Made by a program: the position numbers and the translations under genes | Source: Pseudarthrobacter sp. fls2-241-R2A-127 | GTDB lineage: Bacteria > Actinomycetota > Actinomycetes > Actinomycetales > Micrococcaceae | Length of the DNA stretch: 64,000 nucleotides | Direction of reading: 5' to 3' | Assembly (NCBI RefSeq): GCF_030209355.1 | Contig: NZ_JARVSF010000013.1 | Coordinates: forward strand, 124,001 to 188,000 | Notes under the pieces: model-generated | Told to the model about the DNA's origin: nothing | Databases searched by the model: none | The model's input: the letters and a program-made list of their open reading frames with translations, nothing else | In this document: in pieces, positions 1 through 7,885 of the stretch | How positions within the stretch are numbered: the stretch's first letter is position 1 | How the letters are laid out: every line of letters begins with the position of its first letter

Positions 1-67
1 CGTTCCCGGAATCTTTGTCCCAGGCCCAGTGCAGCCTCGCCTACGCTTTTGGGGTCGGATATGGCCC

Positions 68-1564
68 CTAGAGCGGGAAATCCGTCCTGTCCACGCCAAC
101 CACGCGGTCGCCGGTGAAGAAGCGTACGCCGTACTGGGGACCGTGGCCTCCGATACCGCTGGTACCCCAGAAACTCTGGCGCGAATTGCCGGCCAGGTCG
201 CTCATGAACGTGCCGTTGATGCGGACCTCCCCGGCACGGATACGGGATGCAACGTCGATGGCCCGTGTTTCGTCGCCACCGAATACGTAGGCATCAAGAC
301 CGGTTGCCGGTCCGTTTGCATGGCTAAGCGCCTCTTCAACGGAATGCACGGAATGTACCGTGACCAGCGGCCCGAAGAGTTCTTCCGTGGCGGCTCCGGC
401 GGGACATCCGACAATCATCCCCGGTGCCAGGAACCAGCCGTCTAGATCCGGTAGGTCGCCGCCAGTGACCAGCGTTCCCCCCAGTTCGAGGAGTCGATTC
501 ACGGCGGCTTTCAAACCATCACGCTGCCGCTCAAACGCCAGGGGACCCACTTGCGTTGTCTCATCCAAGGCATTTCCTACCCGAAGCTTACTGAGTTCGA
601 ACTTCATAGCTTCAACGAAACGGTCGTGAATCGACCCGTCAACCAGTACCTTGCCGGGCGCCTCGCACCACTGGCCATTGAGACGGGTCATGCCCTGCAC
701 AATGGACTGTGCCGCTGAGCTGACATCGGCATCATCCAGAATGATCACGGGATTGTTGGATCCGAGCTCCATCTGCATGACAGCGAGATTGGACGCTGCA
801 GCCTGCGCGACTGTGCGGCCTGCCGAATCGCCGCCGGTAAACGAAAGAGCCTCGATGCGGGGATCCGAAGTCAGCAGTGATCCTGTCTCCGAATTCCCAT
901 GAACCAGTTGAAACGCGGCGCTCGGGTAATCGAGTTCGGTCATGGCGGCGACGATCGATTCGGCGAAGAGCTGGCAACCTCCGGGGGCGTTCTCGGAGGG
1001 TTTGAGGATGACCGGGCAGCCAGCCGCCATTGCTGCCGCCACCTTGCCTACCACGGTGAAGGTTGGAGCATTCCAGGGGCCAACGATGAGGGCCGGGCCG
1101 AGGGGCTTGCGCAGGATGACCACAGACCGGTCACCGCCGTCCAGGGTCTCCGACTCGCCAAGCTGCTCCGCTTCAGCGATAGTACCCCGGACTCTGTCCC
1201 CGAGTGCACCGGCAATCAGGCGAGTGGTCCGGATAGGGACTCCCGTGTTGATGCTGTCCTGCAGCGCGATTTCTTCGCTCTGAGCATCGAGAGATGCGGC
1301 TACCTTCGTCAGGAGCTTAAGACGGTCCCGGAGTTTGATGTCTTCAAGCGTCCCGGACTCGTGCAGTGTCGCCGCTGCGGCGAGTGCGCACTCGACGTCA
1401 GCCTTTCCGGTCTTTCGCATCGGCTGCCGAGGTTCGCCCGTATTTGGGTTGGTAAGGTAGCGGCCGTTTTCGTCGAGCTGCAGCCATGCGCCATCGACAA
1501 AGGAGCGTTGCTCGACAAGGTCGGGGGTGATAGCGGTCAGTTGTGTTAGTCCTTCAGCAGTCAT
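68..1564 (-). CDS. NAD(P)-dependent aldehyde dehydrogenase
   Basis: A full-length 498-residue aldehyde dehydrogenase that oxidises an aldehyde to the acid in the cytosol. The family motifs are visible: PWN with Asn165, the cofactor-binding VILKPSE with Lys188, the general base Glu266 in MELGSNN, and the nucleophile Cys300 in GQWCEAP. The start is ATG, preceded on the minus strand by AGAGGAGCACCTTGA, a good ribosome site. It is the most distal gene of the minus-strand block ADH, aminotransferase, permease. Cys300 sits in an atypical context (usual family pattern GQxC), so the substrate cannot be read from sequence. A role oxidising an aldehyde made by the neighbouring alcohol dehydrogenase or aminotransferase is inference. 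Confidence 0.9.
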   Translation of the reverse strand: MTAEGLTQLTAITPDLVEQRSFVDGAWLQLDENGRYLTNPNTGEPRQPMRKTGKADVECALAAAATLHESGTLEDIKLRDRLKLLTKVAASLDAQSEEIALQDSINTGVPIRTTRLIAGALGDRVRGTIAEAEQLGESETLDGGDRSVVILRKPLGPALIVGPWNAPTFTVVGKVAAAMAAGCPVILKPSENAPGGCQLFAESIVAAMTELDYPSAAFQLVHGNSETGSLLTSDPRIEALSFTGGDSAGRTVAQAAASNLAVMQMELGSNNPVIILDDADVSSAAQSIVQGMTRLNGQWCEAPGKVLVDGSIHDRFVEAMKFELSKLRVGNALDETTQVGPLAFERQRDGLKAAVNRLLELGGTLVTGGDLPDLDGWFLAPGMIVGCPAGAATEELFGPLVTVHSVHSVEEALSHANGPATGLDAYVFGGDETRAIDVASRIRAGEVRINGTFMSDLAGNSRQSFWGTSGIGGHGPQYGVRFFTGDRVVGVDRTDFPL

Positions 1565-1769
1565 TCAAGGTGCTCCTCTGGTTTTCGTTGTTGTCTTTGT
1601 CGTCCGGGACCAGCGACGGCAGGGGCTGAGCCTTGACGTTGACCGTTTATGTTCGGGAGGATTTGCAGCGCCATGTTGCGCAGCTTTCGTTCCGACGCTG
1701 GCCGTGGCGGAAAATCAGATCATGATCGGCGTAATAGTCAGCTGTTGAATGGTCTTCAGGTTGCCCGGA

Positions 1770-2885
1770 TCACGATTGCCTGTCGGTCATGTTCAGCACA
1801 ACTCGGATCGTCGAGGCTTCTGCCATCGCTTCGAATCCCTCGTTGATACGTTCGAAGGGCAGTTCCTTGGTGACCATTGCATCGAGATCCAGTCGGTTGT
1901 TCAGGTAGTGGTCCGTGAACATGTCGACGTCGCTGAGGAACCTGTTCGCGCCCATGTAGGCGCCTTGCAGGTGTCGGTCGCCGTAGACGAGTGCATCTGC
2001 GGGGATACGCAGTTCGGACCCTGTGGGCATGAGACCGAGGATGGTGGCGGTTCCGTTCGGGCTCAGGAGCGAAAAGGCGAGTTCCGCTGTCTGGCTGCGG
2101 CCCACGGCCTCGATTGCATGGCTGACACCTTGGGGAAGTAGTGATCGGACCTGGATGAGTGTTTCTGTCGGGTCGGGTGATGAGACAACAGTGTCCGTGG
2201 CACCGAAGTTGCGGGCGAGCTCCAGCTTCGCCGGCACGGCGTCAATGGCAATGATTCGTCGTGCCCCAGCCAACCTGGCACCTTGAATGGCTGCTATGCC
2301 GACACCGCCGCAACCGATTACGGCAACAGTATCCTCTGGCCCTACCTTTGCGCCGTGAATAACCGCGCCTACTCCTGTACTAATGCAGCAACCGAGAAGA
2401 CACGCCACCTGGGGAGGCAGATACGAGCCGACCACTGCAACGGATGCCTCCTTCACAAGGAAGGCTTCTGCAAATGCGCCGATACCGCCGAGCGACTCAA
2501 CGCTTGATCCATCAGGTGCGAGCAGCCTGGGTCGATGCCGCTCACGCATCGAGTCGACCCGTTCGCACTGGGTCGGGCGCCCGCTTATGCAGTTGCGGCA
2601 TGCCCCACAGGAGGGGGTGACCGTTGCCACGACCCGGTCACCGGTCTTAATTCTTGTGACCGCAGAACCGACGCGCTCGACAATGCCTGCGACTTCATGC
2701 CCGAGGACTACCGGCAGGGAGATATCCAGCGACCCCTTTATATAGTGCAGATCGCTGTGGCAAAGGCCCACTCGCTCAGTCCGGATGAGAACCTCATTGT
2801 CCTCCGGATCGTCAAGCAGCAGTTCGCGGATCTGAAGAGGGGCTCCGGGCTTTTCCAGCACGGCGGCAAGAATCGGTGTAGTCAC
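1770..2885 (-). CDS. zinc-dependent medium-chain alcohol dehydrogenase
   Basis: A 371-residue zinc-dependent medium-chain dehydrogenase that interconverts an alcohol and an aldehyde with NAD(P). Catalytic zinc ligands are Cys42 in GLCHSDLH and His63 in GHEVAGIVERVG. A structural zinc site is formed by Cys93, Cys96, Cys99 and Cys107. The Rossmann nucleotide motif VIGCGGVGIAAIQGA lies in the middle. The start is GTG, behind the strong ribosome site AAGGAAGCCAA. It lies between the aldehyde dehydrogenase and the aminotransferase on the same strand, 205 and 153 bases away, so an operon is possible but not proven. The substrate is unknown; alcohol-to-aldehyde chemistry next to an aldehyde dehydrogenase is the natural reading. 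Confidence 0.9.
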   Translation of the reverse strand: MTTPILAAVLEKPGAPLQIRELLLDDPEDNEVLIRTERVGLCHSDLHYIKGSLDISLPVVLGHEVAGIVERVGSAVTRIKTGDRVVATVTPSCGACRNCISGRPTQCERVDSMRERHRPRLLAPDGSSVESLGGIGAFAEAFLVKEASVAVVGSYLPPQVACLLGCCISTGVGAVIHGAKVGPEDTVAVIGCGGVGIAAIQGARLAGARRIIAIDAVPAKLELARNFGATDTVVSSPDPTETLIQVRSLLPQGVSHAIEAVGRSQTAELAFSLLSPNGTATILGLMPTGSELRIPADALVYGDRHLQGAYMGANRFLSDVDMFTDHYLNNRLDLDAMVTKELPFERINEGFEAMAEASTIRVVLNMTDRQS

Positions 2886-2989
2886 TTGGCTTCCTTGATG
2901 GTTGAGGTGCTGGCAGATGGGTCGCTTCGACCATCTTCAGCCCTGGTCGAGTTTCAAAAGTGTGTGGAGGGAACAGCCTTTACGACCAC

Positions 2990-2997
2990 TATGTGCA
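2990..2997 (-). promoter_or_regulatory. TGCACATA motif upstream of the zinc ADH
   Basis: On the minus strand this reads TGCACATA, about 105 bases upstream of the alcohol dehydrogenase start. Nearly the same word recurs upstream of the permease, the second aldehyde dehydrogenase and the glutamine-synthetase-like gene. It is a candidate half-site for a cluster regulator. Short words recur by chance, so this copy alone is weak. Confidence 0.3.
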
Positions 2998-3038
2998 ACC
3001 TGACCTCCGGCTCCACTGTGGAACGGCCGGGATGAGAG

Positions 3039-4421
3039 TCAGCTTCCGGTTCCAACTCGGGATCCATGCCGGTCGTCACCCACGGTTGCCCAGCGCTTAA
3101 CGTGGCGTTCCATGGCGCGGAGGGCTTTCTCCAGCTTCGCCAGCAGTACGCGTGTCTCCTCTTCGGTGATCACCAAGGGCGGGGACAGGATCACGGCGTT
3201 GTTCAGCGGGGCGATACCGGCCGGATAGACAATGAGCCCTTGGGCCAGGCATTCCTGCACGAATGCGTTGGCCGCTCCCAGCGCAGGATCGGGTGCCTGC
3301 TTGCTTTCCTGGTCCATAACGAACTCGAAGCCCCAGAGCAGGCCCCGCCCACGGACATCTGCCATGCAGCGGTACCTTGTTGCCAGGGAGAGCAGACCCT
3401 CCTCGAGCTGCTTCCCCCGTTGCCGGACGTTCGCTAGGATATCCTCGCGTTCCATAAAGTCCAGGACCGCCAGGCAGGTTGCTGCCCCCAGGGGGTTCCC
3501 CGAGAAGGTGTGGCCGAACGGCGCGACGCCGCTGCCCTCTCTGAACGACTCAACGATGTGGCTCCGCAGCAAGACGGCAGCAACAGGGGAGTAACCGGCA
3601 CTCATTCCTTTGCCGATAAGAAGAAGGTCCGGCACGACGTCCTCGTAGGAACTCGCGAACCAGTCGCCCGTGCGCCCCATTCCGGTAATGACCTCATCGA
3701 TGATCATCAGCACGTCCAGCCGATCACAGATTTCCCGAAGCCGGGCGAAGTAGCCCGCTGGAGGTGTGAGGACTCCGCCGGCGGCTCCTACGATTGGTTC
3801 GACGATGACTGCCGCGACTGTGCCGGGGTCCTCCTTCTGAATGGCATCTTCGAAGGCTTTCGCAGCCCGCGCAGCGTACGCTTCCTCGCTCTCGCCTGGC
3901 AGGGCGAAGCGGTATGCGTAGGCCGGCGGGGCGAAGGAGAACGCATGCAGCAAGGATCCGTAGTCGGGGCGACGTGCTGCATGCCCGGACATCGACAGGG
4001 CGCCCATTGTCATGCCGTGATAGCTGATGGTCCTGCCAAGGATTTTGACTTTGCCTGGGAGCCCCCTTTCGCGCCAGTAGCTCACTGCGGTGCGGATGGC
4101 GTATTCGGATGCTTCTGACCCGCTATTGACGAAAAAAGCCATATCGAGGTCCCCGGGAGCAATGTCGGTGAGCCGGCGGGCAAGTTCTTCAGCGGGCAGG
4201 TTGGTGAACTGGGTTCTATACGTAAAAGCCACGCGGCGGCACTGTTCTTTCACCGCCTCAGCAATCTCCTCCACACCGTGGCCAATGCTGGCGGTCATGG
4301 CGCCGCTTGAACCATCCAGATACTGGCGCCCTTCCGTGTCATACAGGAAGACGCCTTCGCCGTAGGCAACTGTCGGGTACTTCCTGTCGATGATTTGCTT
4401 TAACAGTGCGCTGTCGGAAAT
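3039..4421 (-). CDS. class III aminotransferase (GABA/beta-alanine type), likely AUU start
   Basis: A PLP-dependent class III aminotransferase that moves an amino group from an omega-amine or omega-amino acid to a keto acid. Visible motifs include DEVITGMGRTGDWFA and the PLP lysine in LIGKGMSAGYSP. The first ATG in frame (4298) would give 419 residues and cut off the usual N-terminal segment. The frame stays open and conserved-looking upstream (ending YGEGVFLYDTEGRQYLDG) for 41 more codons, to an in-frame TAG. That stretch has no ATG, GTG or TTG. An ATT codon at 4421 lies six bases after GGAG, so an AUU start giving 460 residues is my choice. An ATG-to-ATT mutation is the alternative. It lies between the permease and the alcohol dehydrogenase. 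Confidence 0.85.
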   Translation of the reverse strand: MSDSALLKQIIDRKYPTVAYGEGVFLYDTEGRQYLDGSSGAMTASIGHGVEEIAEAVKEQCRRVAFTYRTQFTNLPAEELARRLTDIAPGDLDMAFFVNSGSEASEYAIRTAVSYWRERGLPGKVKILGRTISYHGMTMGALSMSGHAARRPDYGSLLHAFSFAPPAYAYRFALPGESEEAYAARAAKAFEDAIQKEDPGTVAAVIVEPIVGAAGGVLTPPAGYFARLREICDRLDVLMIIDEVITGMGRTGDWFASSYEDVVPDLLLIGKGMSAGYSPVAAVLLRSHIVESFREGSGVAPFGHTFSGNPLGAATCLAVLDFMEREDILANVRQRGKQLEEGLLSLATRYRCMADVRGRGLLWGFEFVMDQESKQAPDPALGAANAFVQECLAQGLIVYPAGIAPLNNAVILSPPLVITEEETRVLLAKLEKALRAMERHVKRWATVGDDRHGSRVGTGS

Positions 4422-4517
4422 GGGAAGCTCCTAAATATCGGCAGCTGCTCTAGCAGCTCACTAAATGCAGTGACGGGTAGAGAAATCTCTGGAAGATCCT
4501 TTTGTCCATGGGCGCGA

Positions 4518-4548
4518 GTGTCCGGCCGCGCTTTGCGCGACCGGACAC
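4518..4548. terminator. hairpin after the permease gene
   Basis: GTGTCCGG pairs with CCGGACAC and an inner CGCGC pairs with GCGCG around a TTT loop, with one mismatch between the two stem parts. It lies between the permease stop and the aminotransferase start. No T run follows on either strand, so it may be a transcript-stabilising hairpin and not an intrinsic terminator. Confidence 0.5.
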
Positions 4549-4608
4549 CGTTACGATCGCCCCAAGAAGACCTGTGCGACGGAAGCTACGGAGATAGATC
4601 TTCTTTTC

Positions 4609-6105
4609 TTAGCTCGCTGTAGATCTTTCCTCGCTGCTGGAACTTGCCGGAATCAGTGCGGCATACGTCGCCGGCCGCTTGGATCGCATAACCAGCGCGG
4701 TAGTCACGCCTCCCAGGAAGAGTGCGGCCATGAGCGCCAACAGTATTCCCGCCGCCAAGTCGCCGCCGACGAGAAGCCCGAAGTTCTGAAGGACCAGAAA
4801 GACAATTCCCCCGAGTCCGAGAAGGGCAAGCGCGGGGGCCAGCAACGTGCCCCAGACCTTCTTGTTGTGTGCATTCCTCCGGAAGAACACGATCACCGCG
4901 AGTGACGTGAGAGCCATCAGAACAACGATGCCCAATGTGGCCGAGCCTGAGAACCAGGTGTAGGCCTGCGTTACCGGGTCGAGCCCGATGATCGCCTCGA
5001 CACCAAGCAGTGCTATCGCAACTACCGAGACGATCAAGGCTGCCCTGGACGGAGCGTGGTGACGTGGGTGGATTGCACCAAGTCCAGACGGAAGAACACC
5101 TTGAGTACCAAGGGTAAAGAGGTACCGGGTCAGTACGTTCTGGAAGGTGAGGATACAGGCGAAAAGGCTGGTGATGAGGAAAACCTGGAGCAGGGTGGCA
5201 AGGAGCGGGGACACGTACTGTCCCGCGAGCCCTACCACAATGCTGGTGGGATCATTCGTCGCGGCTTCGACGATCTGGCTGCTTCCGACTCCCGCCTGCA
5301 AGGCCCAGGCAGTGAAAGTGTAGAAAATGCCGACGCCGATAACGGCGATGTAGGTTGCCCGAGGGATAGTGCGATCGGGGTCACGTGCTTCGTTCCGGAA
5401 GACGGCGGTGGCCTCAAAACCGATGAACGAGAAGAAGGCAAACATGACGCCCAGAGGCGGGACACCTTCGCCCAAACGCGCGGGGGACAGCGAGTCACCA
5501 CTCAAACCTTCCGCGCCGCCGTGGACAATCACCCCGATGTTTACTGCCAGCAGAACGACTGTTTCGATGACCAGGACCACGCCCAGCACCTTGGCGGAGA
5601 GCTCGACGTCCCGGTAAGCAAGAGCACCGCAGGTTGCCATCAGCACCAGACTGCACAGCCACCAGGGAAGATCCGGACCGCCCAGATCGTGAACCGTGGT
5701 CTGGGCCGCTGATCCCAGGTATGAACACAACGCAAGAAACAGCAGCAAGTATGTTCCGAGCGCAAAAGTGGCAGCCCCCATGCCAACACCCCGGCCCAGC
5801 CCCGTTTGGATGTAGGAATAGAACGCTCCAGCATTTTTTACAAAGGGCGTCATCCTCGTAAAGCCAACGGCAAACAGAAACAGAATAGCGGTCGCGATAA
5901 GGAAGAACAGCGGACCGCCCGTGCTTCCCGATGCAGAAACGACAACAGGCCAACCAGCCACGACAGCTGTCATGGGCGCAGCTCCCGCCACAACCATGAA
6001 CACGATCGACCGGACTCCAAGGCCCCTGCTGAGCAATCGGTCCGGGCTCAATATGCTGTTCGGTCCCGCATCCACCGGCTCAAATTTAACATCTTTAATT
6101 GCCAT
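4609..6105 (-). CDS. APC-superfamily amino acid/polyamine permease
   Basis: An integral membrane transporter of the amino acid-polyamine-organocation superfamily, 498 residues with about 12 hydrophobic segments, which would import an amine or amino acid by cation symport or exchange. The start at 6105 is chosen because AGGAGGGACGA precedes its ATG and the protein then begins MAIKDVKFEPVDAGP. The open frame runs 72 codons further upstream, but that part is not membrane-like. The N terminus is cytoplasmic, then a glycine-rich first helix (VVAGAAPMTAVVAGWP) is typical of the family. Its position beside an aminotransferase and a gamma-glutamyl pathway suggests it takes up the substrate of the cluster. 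Specificity is not readable. Confidence 0.9.
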   Translation of the reverse strand: MAIKDVKFEPVDAGPNSILSPDRLLSRGLGVRSIVFMVVAGAAPMTAVVAGWPVVVSASGSTGGPLFFLIATAILFLFAVGFTRMTPFVKNAGAFYSYIQTGLGRGVGMGAATFALGTYLLLFLALCSYLGSAAQTTVHDLGGPDLPWWLCSLVLMATCGALAYRDVELSAKVLGVVLVIETVVLLAVNIGVIVHGGAEGLSGDSLSPARLGEGVPPLGVMFAFFSFIGFEATAVFRNEARDPDRTIPRATYIAVIGVGIFYTFTAWALQAGVGSSQIVEAATNDPTSIVVGLAGQYVSPLLATLLQVFLITSLFACILTFQNVLTRYLFTLGTQGVLPSGLGAIHPRHHAPSRAALIVSVVAIALLGVEAIIGLDPVTQAYTWFSGSATLGIVVLMALTSLAVIVFFRRNAHNKKVWGTLLAPALALLGLGGIVFLVLQNFGLLVGGDLAAGILLALMAALFLGGVTTALVMRSKRPATYAALIPASSSSEERSTAS

Positions 6106-6268
6106 TCGTCCCTCCTGGACGTAGAAGCTGAGTGTCATCGCGATGCCTTCGACAAGGCGGAATTGAACGGCATCGCGGAACCCACAAGTGGGGCCGGCCC
6201 CCTTGCCGAACGTCACTGTGAATTGGATTACAGCGTAGGAGTTACCCCAGGGTTTGCGGTGTTGAGCC

Positions 6269-6277
6269 TGCACATAC
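6269..6277 (+). promoter_or_regulatory. TGCACATAC motif
   Basis: An exact copy of the nine-base word also present at 9731-9739 upstream of the glutamine-synthetase-like gene. It lies 164 bases upstream of the permease start. It is a possible regulator half-site. Confidence 0.35.
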
Positions 6278-6360
6278 ATCCGTCCTGCGCATGGTCTTGA
6301 TGCACAGCTACCGGCTGGCAAAAGAATGGACGCGGTCCGATGACCGAAGAGTTTCTGGAA

Positions 6361-6378
6361 TGTGCACCACGCACATAC
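6361..6378. promoter_or_regulatory. TGTGC-N5-GCACA inverted repeat
   Basis: A five-base inverted repeat with a five-base spacer whose right arm extends to GCACATAC, the same word seen at 6269 and 9731. It lies 140 bases upstream of the aldehyde dehydrogenase start, a position suited to an activator or repressor site. Confidence 0.4.
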
Positions 6379-6517
6379 AGCTAGTTATCGTGGTGCTCCC
6401 AGCACTCGCTGGCCGCAGTTTCCTCAGGCATTGTCGGAACTAACGGAGCTTCCCAGACTCCACACGGGACTAGGAAATTTTCGACAAAACCCACTTCTCC
6501 TGAAGGAGCACCCGATT

Positions 6518-7885
6518 ATGAGCAGCGTTATTTCGGTCTACAACCCCGCTACAGAAGAACAGATAGGCGAGGTGCCCGCCTACGACCTGCCGGACGTGAA
6601 TGCAGCGGTCGAACGCGCACGGGCCGCCCAGCGCGCCTGGGTCCGCAAGCCACTGGCTGAACGCCGTGATGCCCTCTGGGCTATTGCCGATGCTGTCATC
6701 GCTCACAGCGACGAACTGGCCTTACTCGAATCCACCGACGTTGGTAAGCCATTGGCGGCGGCCCGACAGGAAGTTCTTGGTGTCGCCGAGTGCTTCAAGT
6801 ACTACGCCGGAACGGTGGACAAGATCCTCGGAGACACCATTCCCGTCGACGGCGGCGTCAGCATGACTTTCCGCGAGCCGCTGGGCGTGGTGGCCGTAAT
6901 TGCCCCCTGGAACTTCCCTCTGCCTATCGCATCCTGGAGTATCGCGCCGGCACTGGCCAGCGGCAATTCCGTGATTGTGAAACCCGCCGCCCTTACCCCC
7001 CTGTCAACTGTCCGATTTGGTGAAATCGTGAAGGAACTGGGCGTCGTCGGAGACGCGCTTCAGGTTCTCACAGGTTCGGGCGCCCGGATCGGCAATGCCC
7101 TCGCTGAACACCCGGATGTTAACAAAGTAAGTTTTACTGGTTCCACCGAGGTCGGCCGGTCCATCGTCCAAGCGGCTTCAACGACGATGAAAAGAGTCTC
7201 TCTTGAGCTCGGCGGGAAGTCCGCCAGTATTGTCTACAACGACGTCGACCTCGCCAAGTGTCTGCGGGCAGCCCCGATGTCGGTCTTCGACAACACGGGC
7301 CAGGACTGCTGTGCACGCAGCCGCTTTCTCGTGCAGCGGGGAATCTTCGACGAGTTCGTTGAGGGATTCATCGAAACTACGCGGGCACTGAAAATCGGTA
7401 ACCCGCTGGACGACAAGACCAACCTCGGACCGCTGGTATCGGCTGCCCACCGCGACACCGTTTCCAGCTTCCTCGAAAACGGGCTCAACGTCGTCACCGC
7501 CGGTGAAGCACCGGATGGCCCCGGCTTCTGGATGGCACCCAGAATCGTCATCGCCCCCGACCCCAAGAGCCGGGTGGCAACCGAGGAAATTTTCGGCCCC
7601 ATCGCCTCGGTGATTCCCTTCGACACCGAAGAGGAAGCCATCGCGCTGTCCAACAGCTCAATCTACGGCCTGAGCGGCTCCATCTGGACCAACGACGTCG
7701 GCCAGGCCCTGCGGACGGCGCGGGCACTCGAGTCCGGGACTCTCTCGGTCAACTCAAACTCATCAATTCGAATCCAGACACCTTATGGCGGCTTCAAACA
7801 GTCAGGCATCGGCCGCGGACTGGGCCAAGCTGCCATCGAGGCATACACAGAACTCAAGACCGTATTTGTAAGGACAGAACCGTGA
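6518..7885 (+). CDS. NAD-dependent aldehyde dehydrogenase (aminoaldehyde/betaine-aldehyde-like)
   Basis: A 455-residue aldehyde dehydrogenase of the PuuC, aminobutyraldehyde and betaine-aldehyde group. Visible are APWNFPLPIASW, the lysine in VIVKPAALTPLST, the base glutamate in SLELGGKSAS and the catalytic cysteine in TGQDCCARSRF. The start at 6518 follows CTGAAGGAGCACCCGATT, an ideal ribosome site. An upstream ATG at 6362 would add 52 residues with no family resemblance. The stop TGA overlaps the GTG start of the diflavin reductase by four bases, so the two proteins are translationally coupled. In a gamma-glutamyl route it would oxidise a gamma-glutamyl-aminoaldehyde or an omega-aminoaldehyde to the acid. 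That role is inferred from neighbours. Confidence 0.93.
   Translation: MSSVISVYNPATEEQIGEVPAYDLPDVNAAVERARAAQRAWVRKPLAERRDALWAIADAVIAHSDELALLESTDVGKPLAAARQEVLGVAECFKYYAGTVDKILGDTIPVDGGVSMTFREPLGVVAVIAPWNFPLPIASWSIAPALASGNSVIVKPAALTPLSTVRFGEIVKELGVVGDALQVLTGSGARIGNALAEHPDVNKVSFTGSTEVGRSIVQAASTTMKRVSLELGGKSASIVYNDVDLAKCLRAAPMSVFDNTGQDCCARSRFLVQRGIFDEFVEGFIETTRALKIGNPLDDKTNLGPLVSAAHRDTVSSFLENGLNVVTAGEAPDGPGFWMAPRIVIAPDPKSRVATEEIFGPIASVIPFDTEEEAIALSNSSIYGLSGSIWTNDVGQALRTARALESGTLSVNSNSSIRIQTPYGGFKQSGIGRGLGQAAIEAYTELKTVFVRTEP

Larger units (their letters stand above)
6106..6517. promoter_or_regulatory. divergent control region, permease / aldehyde dehydrogenase
   Basis: This 412-base gap separates the minus-strand permease from the plus-strand aldehyde dehydrogenase and must hold both promoters. 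It carries TGCACATAC at 6269-6277 and an inverted repeat TGTGC-5-GCACA at 6361-6375 that continues into GCACATAC. No convincing gene lies in it. The open frame extending the aldehyde dehydrogenase upstream has no ribosome site at its own start. Confidence 0.5.
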
